Assembly (NCBI RefSeq): GCF_004793885.1
Contig: NZ_SRYG01000002.1
Location: forward strand, 1 to 64,000
Reading direction: 5' to 3'
DNA: 64,000 nt
From: Dubosiella muris
Lineage (GTDB): Bacteria > Bacillota_I > Bacilli_A > Erysipelotrichales > Erysipelotrichaceae
The notes beneath the pieces were generated by a model. It was given only the letters and a program-made list of their open reading frames with translations, was not told the DNA's origin and searched no databases. Below are positions 7,552-17,308 of this stretch, piece after piece. Position 1 is the stretch's first letter. The number at the start of each line of letters is the position of its first letter. The position numbers and the translations under genes were made by a program.

Positions 7552-7953
7552 ATGAGCGAAAATCAACCAAAACAGCTCACACGGCACGACATGCGCGAAA
7601 TCGCGCTTCGCTGTGTGTATCAGCATCTACTGCTCGGAACCGATATTCGGAAGTGCGTGTTTGACGCGATGCGCGGCAACAACAACATTGACGGATATTT
7701 GTACGCGTTGACGATTGGAACGATCGAACACGAACAAGAGTACATTGACATCATTTCCAAATACTTGCGCAAAGACTGGTCGTTCGACCGTTTAAGCGTT
7801 TTGGAGCAGGCGATCCTGCTCGTCTCTTTGCAGGAGATCCTTCAAAACGACATTCCCAAGCCGGTCGTCATTAACGAGGCGATCAAGCTGGCGAAAAAAT
7901 ATTGCGACGATGATTCCTACAAACTGATCAACGGCGTCCTCGATCAACTATGA
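7552..7953 (+). CDS. nusB: Transcription antitermination factor NusB
   Basis: The protein has 133 residues with the usual all-helical pattern: HDMREIALRCVYQHLL at the start and VINEAIKLAKKYCDDDSYKLINGVLDQL at the end. It helps RNA polymerase through rRNA operons with NusE and NusG. AAGGAGGAATCATA precedes the ATG. Its stop overlaps the xseA start by four bases. folD, which follows nusB in Bacillus, is absent. Confidence 0.95.
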   Translation: MSENQPKQLTRHDMREIALRCVYQHLLLGTDIRKCVFDAMRGNNNIDGYLYALTIGTIEHEQEYIDIISKYLRKDWSFDRLSVLEQAILLVSLQEILQNDIPKPVVINEAIKLAKKYCDDDSYKLINGVLDQL

Positions 7954-9290
7954 GCGCCCGCGTCGTTCCCGTATCGGCGCTTTTAACGCGCTTAAAAAAC
8001 GTCATCGCGCAAAGCGTGCCGCTGGATGGCGTTTGGATCCAGGGCGAAATCAGCAACCTCACCAAACACCGCAGCGGCCACTACTACTTTTCCATCAAAG
8101 ATTCCCGCAGCGAAATGAGCTGCGTCATGTTCGCCTCCTATGTCAACCGCCTGCGCTTTAGCGTGGAAGAAGGCATGCAGGTGCTGGTCAACGGCTCCGT
8201 CAGCATTTACGAGCAGCGCGGATCGCTCCAGCTGTACGTCAAGGCGATGCGCCCGGAAGGCATCGGCGAGCTGTATCTTGAATTTGAACAACGAAAACGG
8301 CGTCTCGAACAGCAAGGCTATTTCAGCGAGGAAGCCAAAAAGCCGCAGCCGGCCTGGATCGAAAACATCGGGATCGTGACCGCGCGCGACGGAGCCGCGC
8401 TTCAGGATGTGCTGGTCACTTTGAAAAAACGCTGGCCGATGATGAACGTCACGCTTTATCCCGCTCTGGTGCAAGGACGCGACGCGCCCGCCTCGCTCAT
8501 GCAGGCCCTTCGCCGCGCCGACCGGGGCGGCCATGACGCGCTGCTGCTTGTGCGCGGGGGCGGAAGCTTTGAGGATTTGTTTTGTTTTAACGACGAAAAC
8601 CTCGTCAAGACGATTTACGATCTCGACACGTTTCTTGTCGCCGGCATCGGGCATGAAGTCGACACGACGCTGGCCGAACTGGCCGCTGATGTGCGCGTCG
8701 CGACACCGACTTACGCCGCCCAGCGCGTGTCCCGCGACCAATACGACGCCTTGCGCTGGATCGAAGGCGCCAAACAGTTTTTAACGGACCGCACCCGGCA
8801 AATGATCGCGCATAGCCGCACCGTGTTGTCGAGCTATGAGAACAATCCGTATTTGCGCGATCCGCTCATGTGGGTCGTTGAAAAACAAATGCGGCTCGAT
8901 CAGCTGTCCGGCGCGCTGGAAAACGCCTTGACGAAACGATACGAAATGGCATGCATCCGGGAGCGTTCGCTCAAAGACGCGCTTTGGGCCGCCTCGCCGC
9001 GGCACGCCATCGAGTCCGGCCGGCAGAAGCTGGATTCGGCGCGAGGCTTGCTGAATCAAAACACCAGGACGCAGCTGCGTCATCAAAAAGAGCGGTTCGC
9101 CCGCAGCGTGGCACTCTTGGACGCCTGTTCGCCGCTACAGGTTTTAAGCCGCGGCTACGCGATCGTGCAAGCCGAAGGCAAAGTGGTGCGCGCCGTCGAC
9201 GAGGTTCGTCTTGGCGAGGAAGTCCGAATCACGGTATCGGACGGCACACTGAAAGCGGCTATCACAAAAAAGGAGAAAACGAATGGCTGA
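7950..9290 (+). CDS. xseA: Exodeoxyribonuclease VII large subunit
   Basis: The protein has 446 residues. An N-terminal OB fold (about residues 5-105, VWIQGEISNLTKHRSGHYYFS) is followed by the catalytic domain with GIVTARDGAALQDV and LLLVRGGGSFEDLFCFND, and a long helical C-terminal region. With XseB it degrades single-stranded DNA to oligonucleotides. It starts inside the nusB stop (ATGA) and overlaps xseB by eight bases. Sites GHEVDTTLAELAADVRVATPT match the family well. Confidence 0.96.
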   Translation: MSARVVPVSALLTRLKNVIAQSVPLDGVWIQGEISNLTKHRSGHYYFSIKDSRSEMSCVMFASYVNRLRFSVEEGMQVLVNGSVSIYEQRGSLQLYVKAMRPEGIGELYLEFEQRKRRLEQQGYFSEEAKKPQPAWIENIGIVTARDGAALQDVLVTLKKRWPMMNVTLYPALVQGRDAPASLMQALRRADRGGHDALLLVRGGGSFEDLFCFNDENLVKTIYDLDTFLVAGIGHEVDTTLAELAADVRVATPTYAAQRVSRDQYDALRWIEGAKQFLTDRTRQMIAHSRTVLSSYENNPYLRDPLMWVVEKQMRLDQLSGALENALTKRYEMACIRERSLKDALWAASPRHAIESGRQKLDSARGLLNQNTRTQLRHQKERFARSVALLDACSPLQVLSRGYAIVQAEGKVVRAVDEVRLGEEVRITVSDGTLKAAITKKEKTNG

Positions 9291-9492
9291 AAAAACGACA
9301 TTTCGCCAGGCGATGGAGCGGCTGGACGAAATCGTAACCAAACTCAACTCCAACACGCTGGAGCTGGAAGAAGCGATGAAACTGTTCGAGGAAGGACTGA
9401 AGCTTTCCAGGCAGTGCGAAACGCAGCTCAAGCGGTTTGAAAACAAGATGAACGCGTTAATGGTGGATGAAGGAGAGAAAAAAGATGTCTGA
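9283..9492 (+). CDS. xseB: Exodeoxyribonuclease VII small subunit
   Basis: The protein has 69 residues, a standard XseB length. Pattern: FRQAMERLDEIVTKLNSN then LELEEAMKLFEEGLKLSRQCE and LKRFENKMNALM. It forms a helical hairpin that assembles on XseA. It overlaps both neighbours, xseA by eight bases and ispA by eight. Confidence 0.95.
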   Translation: MAEKTTFRQAMERLDEIVTKLNSNTLELEEAMKLFEEGLKLSRQCETQLKRFENKMNALMVDEGEKKDV

Positions 9493-10324
9493 TTTCAACG
9501 CCTATATCCAGGAAAAAATTTTCGCCCTGGCCCCTTCGCCGGTGCGCGACGCGATGGAATACTCGTTGATGAATGGCGGCAAGCGCGTTCGGCCGCAGCT
9601 GCTTTTCGACGCTTTGAAGGCGTATGGCATCGCGCCGGAAGCCGGATATCCGATGGCGGCCGCCATTGAAATGGTCCACACGTATTCGCTCATTCACGAC
9701 GATTTGCCGGCGATGGACGACGACGACTTGCGCCGCGGCAAGCCTTCGTGCCACAAGGCGTTCGACGAGGCCACCGCGATTTTGGCGGGCGACGGCTTGC
9801 TGTCGTACAGCTTTCAGATGGCGCTGCAAAGCCCGGTCAGCGATCGGCAAAAAGTGCAGCTCGCCGACAGTCTGGCGCAATACGCCGGATGCGAAGGGAT
9901 GATTCTTGGCCAGTCGCTGGATTTGGAGGCGGAACAGCGCGAGGATTCGACGCTGGATCAGATTTTGGAAATCGACCGGTACAAAACCGGCCAGCTGCTT
10001 GTCCTGCCGCTCGTGTCGGCGGCGATTTTGGCCGACCGCGAGCAGGACATTCCCGCCTGGATCGCCATTGGCACGGCGCTGGGCATCCAGTTTCAAATCG
10101 TCGACGACATTTTGGATGCCACGAGCACGGAGCAGGAAATGGGAAAATCGCTCAGCGACGCCCGCAATCACAAAGCAACGGCCGTGTCGCTGCTTGGACT
10201 GGAAGAAGCCAAGCGCTACGCCAGACAATCTCTGGAAGGCATCGAGGCGTGGCTGGACCGGCTCGCGCTGGAAGACGAGGCGCTACGAAGCACGATCCAC
10301 GCGCTGCTGGATCGAAAAAAATAA
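9485..10324 (+). CDS. ispA: Polyprenyl (farnesyl/geranylgeranyl) diphosphate synthase
   Basis: The protein has 279 residues. It condenses isopentenyl diphosphate with allylic diphosphates. The first Asp-rich motif is IHDDLPAMDDDDLRRGKPS near residue 80, the second is FQIVDDILDAT near residue 207. NGGKRVRPQL near residue 30 binds diphosphate. I start at 9485 where GAAGGAGAG lies just upstream; the upstream ATG at 9467 is out of that spacing. It sits directly before dxs, so isoprenoid supply and chain extension are co-transcribed. Confidence 0.94.
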   Translation: MSDFNAYIQEKIFALAPSPVRDAMEYSLMNGGKRVRPQLLFDALKAYGIAPEAGYPMAAAIEMVHTYSLIHDDLPAMDDDDLRRGKPSCHKAFDEATAILAGDGLLSYSFQMALQSPVSDRQKVQLADSLAQYAGCEGMILGQSLDLEAEQREDSTLDQILEIDRYKTGQLLVLPLVSAAILADREQDIPAWIAIGTALGIQFQIVDDILDATSTEQEMGKSLSDARNHKATAVSLLGLEEAKRYARQSLEGIEAWLDRLALEDEALRSTIHALLDRKK

Positions 10325-10347
10325 AACATTAGAATAGGAGGCGGCGT

Positions 10348-12201
10348 ATGAAGATTACCGATATTCAATCCCCGGATCAAATCAAGTCGATGTCGACCAA
10401 ACAGCTGCAAGAGCTGGCGGACGACATCCGCATGTTCCTGATTGGCTCGATTTCCAGAACCGGCGGGCATTTATCCAGCAATCTAGGCGTCGTGGAGCTG
10501 ACGATTGCGCTCCATTATGTCTTTCACTCGCCTAACGATAAATTTTTGTTCGATGTCGGACACCAAAGCTACACCCACAAGATCCTGACCGGACGCGCCG
10601 GCGCGTTTTCGACGCTTCGCAAGCACAACGGCCTTTCCGGTTTTCAAAAACGAAGCGAAAGCGTGCACGACGCCTGGGAGGCCGGGCATTCTTCCACTTC
10701 GCTTTCCGCCGCGCTGGGGATGGCGATCGCCCGGGATTTGCAGCATGAAAACTTCGAGATCATTCCCATTATCGGCGATGGCGCCCTGTCGGGAGGCATG
10801 GCGCTGGAAGCGCTCAACGACATTGGCGTCAGCCACAAAAAGATGATCATCATTTTTAACGACAACAACATGTCGATTTCGAAAAACCACGGTGCCATTG
10901 AGAAACGGCTGACCAACTTGCGCTCGTCCAGCTTGTACCGGCATATGAAGCAAGACGTCAAGACAAATTTGAATCAGACGAAAACCGGCGTCAATTTGCT
11001 TCATTCCCTGACGCATTTGCGCGACTCGCTCAAAGACTCGCTCGTGGACGCCCCTTTGTTCAAAGAATTCAATCTGGATTATCTTGGACCAGTCGACGGA
11101 CACAATATTCCGGCTTTGATCAAAGTGCTGGAAACCGCCAAAGAGCACGAAGGTCCGATCGTGGTGCACGTCATCACCCAAAAAGGGAAAGGATACAAGC
11201 TGGCGGAGCAGGACCGCACCGGAAAATGGCATGGCGTCGGCCCGTTTGATCCAGCCACGGGAAGACTGCTTGTCAAGCTGCCGCCACAGGAGATTTCCTG
11301 GTCGCAAGTCATTTCCAACACGTTGATCGACTTGGCGGCGAAAAATCCAAAAATCGTAGCCATTACGCCCGCGATGGCGCAAGGCTCGAAGCTGCTGGAA
11401 TTCGCCAGCCGCTACAAAGACCGCTTTTTTGACTGCGGTATCGCCGAACAGCACGCTGTGACGATGGCGGCCGGCATGGCGGTGGGCGGCCTGCATCCTT
11501 TCGTGTCGATATACTCGTCTTTTTTGCAGCGGGCTTACGATCAAATCAACCACGACGTGGCGAGAATGAACGTGCCGGTGGTGTTTGGGATCGACCGGGC
11601 CGGTCTTGTCGGCGACGACGGGGAAACGCATCAAGGCATTTACGACATCGCGTTTTTGCGCAGCATTCCGAACCTTGTCCTTTCGCAGCCAAAAGACGCG
11701 AAAGAGGCGCAAAACCTGCTTTACAGCGCGTTCGCGTACAACGGGCCGTTTTGTATCCGCTACCCGAGAGGCAACGTCCATTACGCGCCCAACGAGCGGT
11801 ATGAAGCCATCGAAATCGGGACGTGGACGTGTCACATTGTCGGGATACCGGAACAAATCGTCATCACTTACGGACCGGATGTCGACCGGCTCATTCAAAA
11901 AGCCAGGGAAAACGCTATGGGCGTCATGGTCATCAACGCGCGCTTCTTTAAGCCAATCGACACGAAAATGCTCGACACGGTCTTTAAGGAAAACCTTCCG
12001 GTGACCGTGTTCGAGACGGATTGTGAAATTGGCTCGCTATCGAGCGCGATTTTGGAGGCGATGAACAAGAAAGACCACCAAATCGACATCATTGGCATTC
12101 AGGACCACTTTGTTCCGCAAGGCTCGATCCGGGTGCTGCGCCAGGAGGAAGGCATTGATATCGACACGGTGTTTGAAAGGCTGGAGCGCAAAAATGCCTA
12201 G
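10348..12201 (+). CDS. dxs: 1-deoxy-D-xylulose-5-phosphate synthase
   Basis: The protein has 617 residues. It joins pyruvate and glyceraldehyde 3-phosphate with thiamine diphosphate, the first step of the MEP isoprenoid pathway. The ThDP-binding block GDGALSGGMALEALN is near residue 148, the catalytic His lies in HLSSNLG near residue 42, and DCGIAEQHAVTMAAGMA near residue 365 is the transketolase central domain. GGAGGCGGCGT precedes the ATG. The last eight bases overlap tlyA. Confidence 0.97.
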   Translation: MKITDIQSPDQIKSMSTKQLQELADDIRMFLIGSISRTGGHLSSNLGVVELTIALHYVFHSPNDKFLFDVGHQSYTHKILTGRAGAFSTLRKHNGLSGFQKRSESVHDAWEAGHSSTSLSAALGMAIARDLQHENFEIIPIIGDGALSGGMALEALNDIGVSHKKMIIIFNDNNMSISKNHGAIEKRLTNLRSSSLYRHMKQDVKTNLNQTKTGVNLLHSLTHLRDSLKDSLVDAPLFKEFNLDYLGPVDGHNIPALIKVLETAKEHEGPIVVHVITQKGKGYKLAEQDRTGKWHGVGPFDPATGRLLVKLPPQEISWSQVISNTLIDLAAKNPKIVAITPAMAQGSKLLEFASRYKDRFFDCGIAEQHAVTMAAGMAVGGLHPFVSIYSSFLQRAYDQINHDVARMNVPVVFGIDRAGLVGDDGETHQGIYDIAFLRSIPNLVLSQPKDAKEAQNLLYSAFAYNGPFCIRYPRGNVHYAPNERYEAIEIGTWTCHIVGIPEQIVITYGPDVDRLIQKARENAMGVMVINARFFKPIDTKMLDTVFKENLPVTVFETDCEIGSLSSAILEAMNKKDHQIDIIGIQDHFVPQGSIRVLRQEEGIDIDTVFERLERKNA

Positions 12202-12913
12202 GCTCGATCAGGCGTGCCAATCGTACTTTCCGACGCGGACGAAGGCGCAGGACGCCATCAAAGCAGGACGGGTCATGGTCAATGGCAAAGTTGTCACGAA
12301 GCCGGCGTATGTCGTCGACGAAGCCGATCAAATCGACATCGAGAAAAAAGAAGTGGAATACGTATCCCGGGCCTTTGAAAAACTGGACGCCGCCCTGCAC
12401 GCTTTCGATATCGACTTGACAGGACAAACCGTTCTCGATATTGGCGCCAGCACGGGCGGCTTCACGCAGGCGGCGCTTCTGGCCGGCGCGCGCAAAGTGT
12501 ACGCGCTCGATGTCGGCCACTTGCAGCTGGATCCGGGTTTGGATGCCGACGAGCGAGTCGTTAAAATGGAAGGCAGAAACGCCAAAGCCATCGAGGCGAA
12601 CTGGTTCGACGATCCAATCGACTTTCTTTGCATGGATGTCAGCTTCATTTCCGCCAAAACCGTTTTAGCCCACGTGCTGCCGGTTTTAGACGTCCGGCAT
12701 CTGGTCGTGTTGGTCAAGCCGCAATTCGAATGCGGACCCCAGGCTTTGAATAAAAAAGGCGTATTGAAAAATCCGAAGCTGCGCCAGCGCATTTTGGAGG
12801 ATATGGAATCGTTTCTGCGCCAGTATTATAAAAAAGTAGAGCAAATCGACTCGCCAATCAAAGGGCGAAGCGGAAATTTGGAAGCGCTGCTTTACGCAAA
12901 AGAAAAGAGGTGA
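12194..12913 (+). CDS. tlyA: TlyA-family rRNA 2'-O-methyltransferase
   Basis: The protein has 239 residues. The N-terminal S4 RNA-binding domain (PRLDQACQSYFPTRTKAQDAI, then VMVNGKVV) is followed by an FtsJ-type SAM methyltransferase fold with DIGASTGGFTQAALL near residue 80. Relatives methylate 16S and/or 23S rRNA. The longer frame to 12092 is not used. The ATG at 12194 gives the S4 start and overlaps dxs by eight bases. In Bacillus the next gene would be argR (ahrC); here it is recN directly. Confidence 0.92.
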   Translation: MPRLDQACQSYFPTRTKAQDAIKAGRVMVNGKVVTKPAYVVDEADQIDIEKKEVEYVSRAFEKLDAALHAFDIDLTGQTVLDIGASTGGFTQAALLAGARKVYALDVGHLQLDPGLDADERVVKMEGRNAKAIEANWFDDPIDFLCMDVSFISAKTVLAHVLPVLDVRHLVVLVKPQFECGPQALNKKGVLKNPKLRQRILEDMESFLRQYYKKVEQIDSPIKGRSGNLEALLYAKEKR

Positions 12914-12918
12914 AAGAC

Positions 12919-14559
12919 TTGATCGAACAATTAATGGTCAAAGACTATATTTTATTCGACCGCGCGTTTATCGACTTCAACAAGGACATGTCCGTCATCA
13001 CGGGAGAAACCGGCGCCGGAAAATCGCTGTTGATTGACGCGCTTTCGTATTTGTCCGGCAACCGGATCACGGGCAATATCGTCCGCCACGGCAAGGAGAA
13101 AGCGATTTTGCAGATGGTGCTCTCCCGGCCCAATCCCGAAGTGATCGCCATGCTGGAGGACAACGGATTTGAAATCGAGGACAATCTCATCATTCAGCGA
13201 ACCGTGACAAGCCAGGGAAAAAGCACGATTCGCATCAACCAGCAAGTGAGCACCCTTGGCTTCGTGCGCTCGCTCATGGCGAAACTAATCGACGTGCACT
13301 CGCAAATGGATACGATTCAGCTGATGGATCCGGCGGTTCAGCTCGATTTGCTGGATCAATACGCGAAAAACGCCACGCTGAAAGAAGAAGTGCAAACCCG
13401 GTACAAAAGCTACAGCGCCGCCAAACGGGCGCTGTCGAAAGCGCAAAACGAAACGTTTTCCGACGAGGAGCTCGAGTCGTTGACAAACGAGCTCAACGCC
13501 ATCACGGCCGCCAACGTGCAGGAAAACGAGCTGGCCGAGCTTCAGGAAAAAATTCGCCAGCTTTCGCGCGCCCAGCAAAACCTTGACGAGATGGGCGAGT
13601 GCATCTCGATGTTGACTAAAGACAACGGCATTCTCGACTCGGTTTACGAAACGTACAAAATCATGCGCAAAAACGAACAGCTGGAAAGCGAAAGCGAGTC
13701 TTTGCATTCGATTTACTATTCGCTTCAGGATATTTCCGAGACGATCAAGGACAAACGCGAGGAAATTTTTAACGCCCACGAAGATTTGGACGCCTTGCAG
13801 GAGCGGGAATACGAAATCAAGAAGCTGTACCGAAAATACGGCGGCAGCTATTCGCAAATGATGGAGCGCGCTAAGGAATTCGAAGAGCGAATCGACCGGA
13901 TCATCCACCGGCAGGATGTTTTTGAAAAGCTGGAAAAGCAGCTTCAAACGAGCGAGGAAAGCTATTTTCAGGCGGCTCGCGCCTTGTCAAAATCCCGCAA
14001 GGCGGTGTTCGACGCGCTGTCGCAGGAAATCGAGACGCATTGCCGCGACTTGATGCTGGAAAACGCCCGGTTCCAGGTGGAGGATCACGAAAAGAAGCCG
14101 GCTGCCGATGGCATTGATGAAATTGAATTCGTCGTTTCGATGAATCCGGGTCAGCCTTTTTCGCCTTTGAAGCGTTCGGCCAGCGGCGGGGAGCTCTCCC
14201 GTTTGATGCTCGCGCTCAAGACGGTGTTCCAGACGCAGGAAGGCATCGACACGATCGTGTTTGACGAAATCGACACGGGTGTTTCCGGCAAAGTCGCCCT
14301 GGCGATGGGAAGCAAAATGTATTCGTTGTCCAAAAGCCACCAAGTGTTGTGCATCACCCATTTGTCTTCGGTCGCTGTGTGGGCGGATTCGCATTACTAC
14401 GTGTCCAAATCGCAAAACGAGCAGGAAACGACGACTTCGATTCGCCAGCTTGACGAGGAGGAATCGCTCAAAGAACTCGCCATCATGGCCAGCGGCAGCG
14501 CGAAGGAGAGCGCGGTCGAGTCGATGCGCGAGCTTCGAAAGGAAGTCCGGCATGGCTAG
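12919..14559 (+). CDS. recN: DNA repair protein RecN
   Basis: The protein has 546 residues. It is an SMC-like ATPase acting in double-strand break repair. Walker A GETGAGKS is near residue 33, the middle is coiled coil (about 150-370), the ABC signature SASGGELSRLMLALK is near residue 420 and Walker B TIVFDEIDTGVSG near residue 447. I prefer the TTG at 12919 (AGAGGTG six bases upstream, product MIEQLMVKDYILFD...) over the GTG at 12910, since RecN normally begins this way. It overlaps dinB by eight bases. Confidence 0.94.
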   Translation: MIEQLMVKDYILFDRAFIDFNKDMSVITGETGAGKSLLIDALSYLSGNRITGNIVRHGKEKAILQMVLSRPNPEVIAMLEDNGFEIEDNLIIQRTVTSQGKSTIRINQQVSTLGFVRSLMAKLIDVHSQMDTIQLMDPAVQLDLLDQYAKNATLKEEVQTRYKSYSAAKRALSKAQNETFSDEELESLTNELNAITAANVQENELAELQEKIRQLSRAQQNLDEMGECISMLTKDNGILDSVYETYKIMRKNEQLESESESLHSIYYSLQDISETIKDKREEIFNAHEDLDALQEREYEIKKLYRKYGGSYSQMMERAKEFEERIDRIIHRQDVFEKLEKQLQTSEESYFQAARALSKSRKAVFDALSQEIETHCRDLMLENARFQVEDHEKKPAADGIDEIEFVVSMNPGQPFSPLKRSASGGELSRLMLALKTVFQTQEGIDTIVFDEIDTGVSGKVALAMGSKMYSLSKSHQVLCITHLSSVAVWADSHYYVSKSQNEQETTTSIRQLDEEESLKELAIMASGSAKESAVESMRELRKEVRHG

Positions 14560-15742
14560 CGTGCTGTTCCATATTGATTTGAACGCCTTTTTCGCGAACG
14601 CTGAAATTTTACGACACCCTGAATTGAAAGATAAGCCGGTCGCGATCGGCTCCCTCTCTTCGCGCGGCGTGCTTTCGACAGCCAACTACGAGGCGCGCAA
14701 GCACGGCGTCCATTCGGCGATGCCCGTTTACCAGGCCAAGGAATTGTGCCCGGAACTGGTTGTCATTCCCGGAGACTACGCGTATTACCGGAAGCTGTCG
14801 TCCCGGTTTTTCGCGTATTTGCGCCGCTATTCCGCCAAGCTGGAGCCTCTTTCGATCGACGAGTGCTTTCTGGATGTCACGGAGCCGATTCGAAAGTATC
14901 CGCGGCCGCTGGACATGGCGGTTCAAATCCAGCAAGGCGTGCTGCAAGAGCTTGGCCTGACGTGCTCGATTGGTGTGGGACCGACGCGGTTTCTGGCGAA
15001 AATGGCCAGCGACATGAAAAAGCCAATGGGTATCACGGTGCTTCGCAAATCGGAAATTCCCGCCAAGCTTTGGCCGTTGCCGATCGAGGAGATGATCGGG
15101 ATCGGTAAAAAAACCGTTCCGGCGCTCAAAAAAGAAGGTGTGGAACGAATTGGCGATTTGGTGGATCCTAGATTCGAGCCGGCTGTGCGGCGGCTGCTTG
15201 GGAAAAACGCGTTCGCCATGATGCAAAAGGCGAAAGGAAACTCGTCTTCGAAGCTGGAGTTTTCCACTTCCCACAAAAGCATTTCCGTGTCCAAAACGTT
15301 TAAAACCGACTTGTATACGCTGGAGGAAGCGCAAACCCAGGCGCAAATCCTGACGCGCGAGCTGTGGAACAAGCTCGTCCGCGACAAGCAAAAAGGACGG
15401 CTCGTCTCGCTCGTTTTGCGCGACACGACGTTCCACAATCAAATGCGTTCGAAAACCCTCAACGCGATGACGGACAACTATGCGACGATTTGGGAGGTCG
15501 TTTCCGAATTGCTGCTGGAGCATTTCGAACCGGTCGGCTACCGGCATATTGGCGTGAGCATCGGCTCGCTCAAGCGCGCCGATCAAATCATCGAGCAGCC
15601 GACGATTTTCGAAGAGCCCGTCAACACGACGCAAGACATTGTCGCGAGCCTGAACCGCTCGCTCGATTCGAAAGTGTTTATGACAGCGGGCGATTTGCTG
15701 AAGAAGAAAGAAAAGGAAGGAAAGAACGAGCATGGTCAATGA
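14552..15742 (+). CDS. dinB: Y-family DNA polymerase IV (DinB-like)
   Basis: The protein has 396 residues. The catalytic acids lie in FHIDLNAFFANAE near the N-terminus and LSIDECFLDVTE near residue 103. GVGPTRFLAKMASDMKKP is the fingers/palm junction. The C-terminal little-finger domain ends in a lysine-rich tail. It copies across damaged DNA. The ATG at 14552 has GGAAG upstream and overlaps recN, so a translesion polymerase is coupled to a break-repair gene. It lies where argR or sporulation genes stand in other Bacillota. Confidence 0.93.
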   Translation: MASVLFHIDLNAFFANAEILRHPELKDKPVAIGSLSSRGVLSTANYEARKHGVHSAMPVYQAKELCPELVVIPGDYAYYRKLSSRFFAYLRRYSAKLEPLSIDECFLDVTEPIRKYPRPLDMAVQIQQGVLQELGLTCSIGVGPTRFLAKMASDMKKPMGITVLRKSEIPAKLWPLPIEEMIGIGKKTVPALKKEGVERIGDLVDPRFEPAVRRLLGKNAFAMMQKAKGNSSSKLEFSTSHKSISVSKTFKTDLYTLEEAQTQAQILTRELWNKLVRDKQKGRLVSLVLRDTTFHNQMRSKTLNAMTDNYATIWEVVSELLLEHFEPVGYRHIGVSIGSLKRADQIIEQPTIFEEPVNTTQDIVASLNRSLDSKVFMTAGDLLKKKEKEGKNEHGQ

Positions 15743-16397
15743 AAGCGATTTGCGGCTGGACTATTTGGTGGATCCATCCATTCAGCTGTATCAAGATCCG
15801 AATCATTTTTGCTTAAACACGGACACGCGTCTGCTCGCGCAGTTCATGCGGATAAAAAAAGGCGAAAGCGTGCTCGATATCGGAACGAACAACGCGGCGC
15901 TGCTCGTTTACGCTTCCCGCTTTTCGTGTTCGAAGCTCATTGGCGTCGAAGTGCTGCCCGAGTCGTTTGAGGTCGCCCAGCTAAACGTCCGGCGTTTCAT
16001 CGACGGGGAGGTGGAGCTGATCAACGCCCCGATCCAGCGTGTCGAGCACGAGCCGGTGGATGTCGTCGTCAGCAATCCGCCTTTTTTTGAGTTAAAGGAA
16101 ATGCACCCCGACACGCGGCTGGACTTGCGGGCTAAAGGACGGTTCGAGTTGAACTGCACGCTCGAGGAGCTGGTCGCCAGCGCCGGACGGCTGCTCAAAT
16201 CCAACGGCCGTTTTTATTTAGTGCACCGGCCCGACCGGATCTTTGAGATTTTCGCGGCGCTGCACGCGTGTCGTTTCAGTGTCAAGCGCATGCAGGTGGC
16301 TTACGACCGACGCTCCAAAGGGGCCAAGTCGCTGTTGATCGAAGCGATCAAGGAAGGCCACACGAAGACGACGATCGAGGACAGCTTATGGATATGA
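15732..16397 (+). CDS. TrmN6/YfiC-like tRNA adenine-N6 methyltransferase
   Basis: The protein has 221 residues. The SAM site is VLDIGTNNAALLVYASR near residue 40 and the catalytic motif is VVVSNPPFFELKE near residue 110. The NPPF form is typical of N6-adenine methyltransferases. Relatives modify A37 of tRNA1(Val). It overlaps dinB by 11 bases and the recombinase gene by ten. AAGGAAAGAACGAGC precedes the ATG. Confidence 0.87.
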   Translation: MVNESDLRLDYLVDPSIQLYQDPNHFCLNTDTRLLAQFMRIKKGESVLDIGTNNAALLVYASRFSCSKLIGVEVLPESFEVAQLNVRRFIDGEVELINAPIQRVEHEPVDVVVSNPPFFELKEMHPDTRLDLRAKGRFELNCTLEELVASAGRLLKSNGRFYLVHRPDRIFEIFAALHACRFSVKRMQVAYDRRSKGAKSLLIEAIKEGHTKTTIEDSLWI

Positions 16398-17308
16398 CGT
16401 GGGAGCAGGCGCTCAATCAATACGAGATCCACATCCGGGTATTGGAAAACAAATCGCTGCGCACGACCGAGGCGTATATGAACGATTTGGTTCATTACGC
16501 GAACTGGATGGAGCAGCAAGGGCGTAAGACGCCAAGGCACGTTTCCATCGTCGATTTGGACCGGTTTATGAACGGGTATCGCCCGGGGCACGCCAGCGCC
16601 TCTTGCGCGCGCATGCTCTCGTCCGTTCGCTCGTTCCATCGCTTTCTGGCGCTCAAAGACGAAACGATGCCGGATCCAACGCTCAATTTCAAGCAGTCCT
16701 CGTCCTCCAAGCACTTGCCGGTGTATATGAGCGAGGCGCAAGTAAAAATGATCCTTGATTCTTTTGGTCCGGGTGATTATGATGAATTGGGAAAGACGGT
16801 GCTTGAAACCTTGTACGCCTGCGGATTGCGGGTGTCCGAGCTTTGCGCACTCGATCTCAACGATGTCAAGACGAAAGAGCAAATCGTTCGAATCCGGCAC
16901 GGCAAAGGCGACAAGGAGCGGATCGTTCCTATCGCGCAAACCGCGGCCCGGCAAATCGAGCGGTACATTCGCCACGTTCGCTGTTCCAGCGCCTCTTCGA
17001 AGGAGAGCGCGCTGTTTGTGAACGGAAAAGGCCATCGGATCAGCCGGCAGTACGTGCACGCGCTCATCAAAAAGAAAGTGGCGGCGCTCGGGCTTGATCC
17101 GCGTATTTCCGCGCACAGTTTCCGTCATTCGTACGCGAGCCACCTGCTGGATGGCGGGGCGGATTTGCGCGTCGTGCAGGAACTGCTCGGCCACGCCGAC
17201 ATCAAAACGACGCAAATTTATACGCATATTCAAAACAAACGTCTAAGCGATGCGTATACGCGTTTTTTTCCAGACTTAGACGGGGAAGGAGATAACGATG
17301 TCTTGTGA
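16388..17308 (+). CDS. Tyrosine recombinase of the XerC/XerD type
   Basis: The protein has 306 residues, the usual Xer size. An N-terminal SAM-like core-binding domain (about 1-90) is followed by the catalytic domain. The active-site set is complete: Arg in ACGLRVSEL, Lys in GKGDKERIVP, HSFRHSYASHLL (His and Arg), His in LLGHADIKTTQIYTH, with the Tyr nucleophile in the same block. I start at 16388, inside the end of the methyltransferase gene, since the longer frame is a shadow. Its place among housekeeping genes suggests chromosome dimer resolution, not an integrase. Confidence 0.9.
   Translation: MDMTWEQALNQYEIHIRVLENKSLRTTEAYMNDLVHYANWMEQQGRKTPRHVSIVDLDRFMNGYRPGHASASCARMLSSVRSFHRFLALKDETMPDPTLNFKQSSSSKHLPVYMSEAQVKMILDSFGPGDYDELGKTVLETLYACGLRVSELCALDLNDVKTKEQIVRIRHGKGDKERIVPIAQTAARQIERYIRHVRCSSASSKESALFVNGKGHRISRQYVHALIKKKVAALGLDPRISAHSFRHSYASHLLDGGADLRVVQELLGHADIKTTQIYTHIQNKRLSDAYTRFFPDLDGEGDNDVL

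Noticed and set aside
14261-14551. Upstream extension of the dinB frame
   Set aside because: It lies inside recN in another frame. The polymerase homology begins at 14552, right after a ribosome binding site.
16388-17308. Phage-type integrase marking a mobile element
   Set aside because: It has Xer size, sits inside a housekeeping operon with overlapping ends, and has no attachment site or phage genes nearby.
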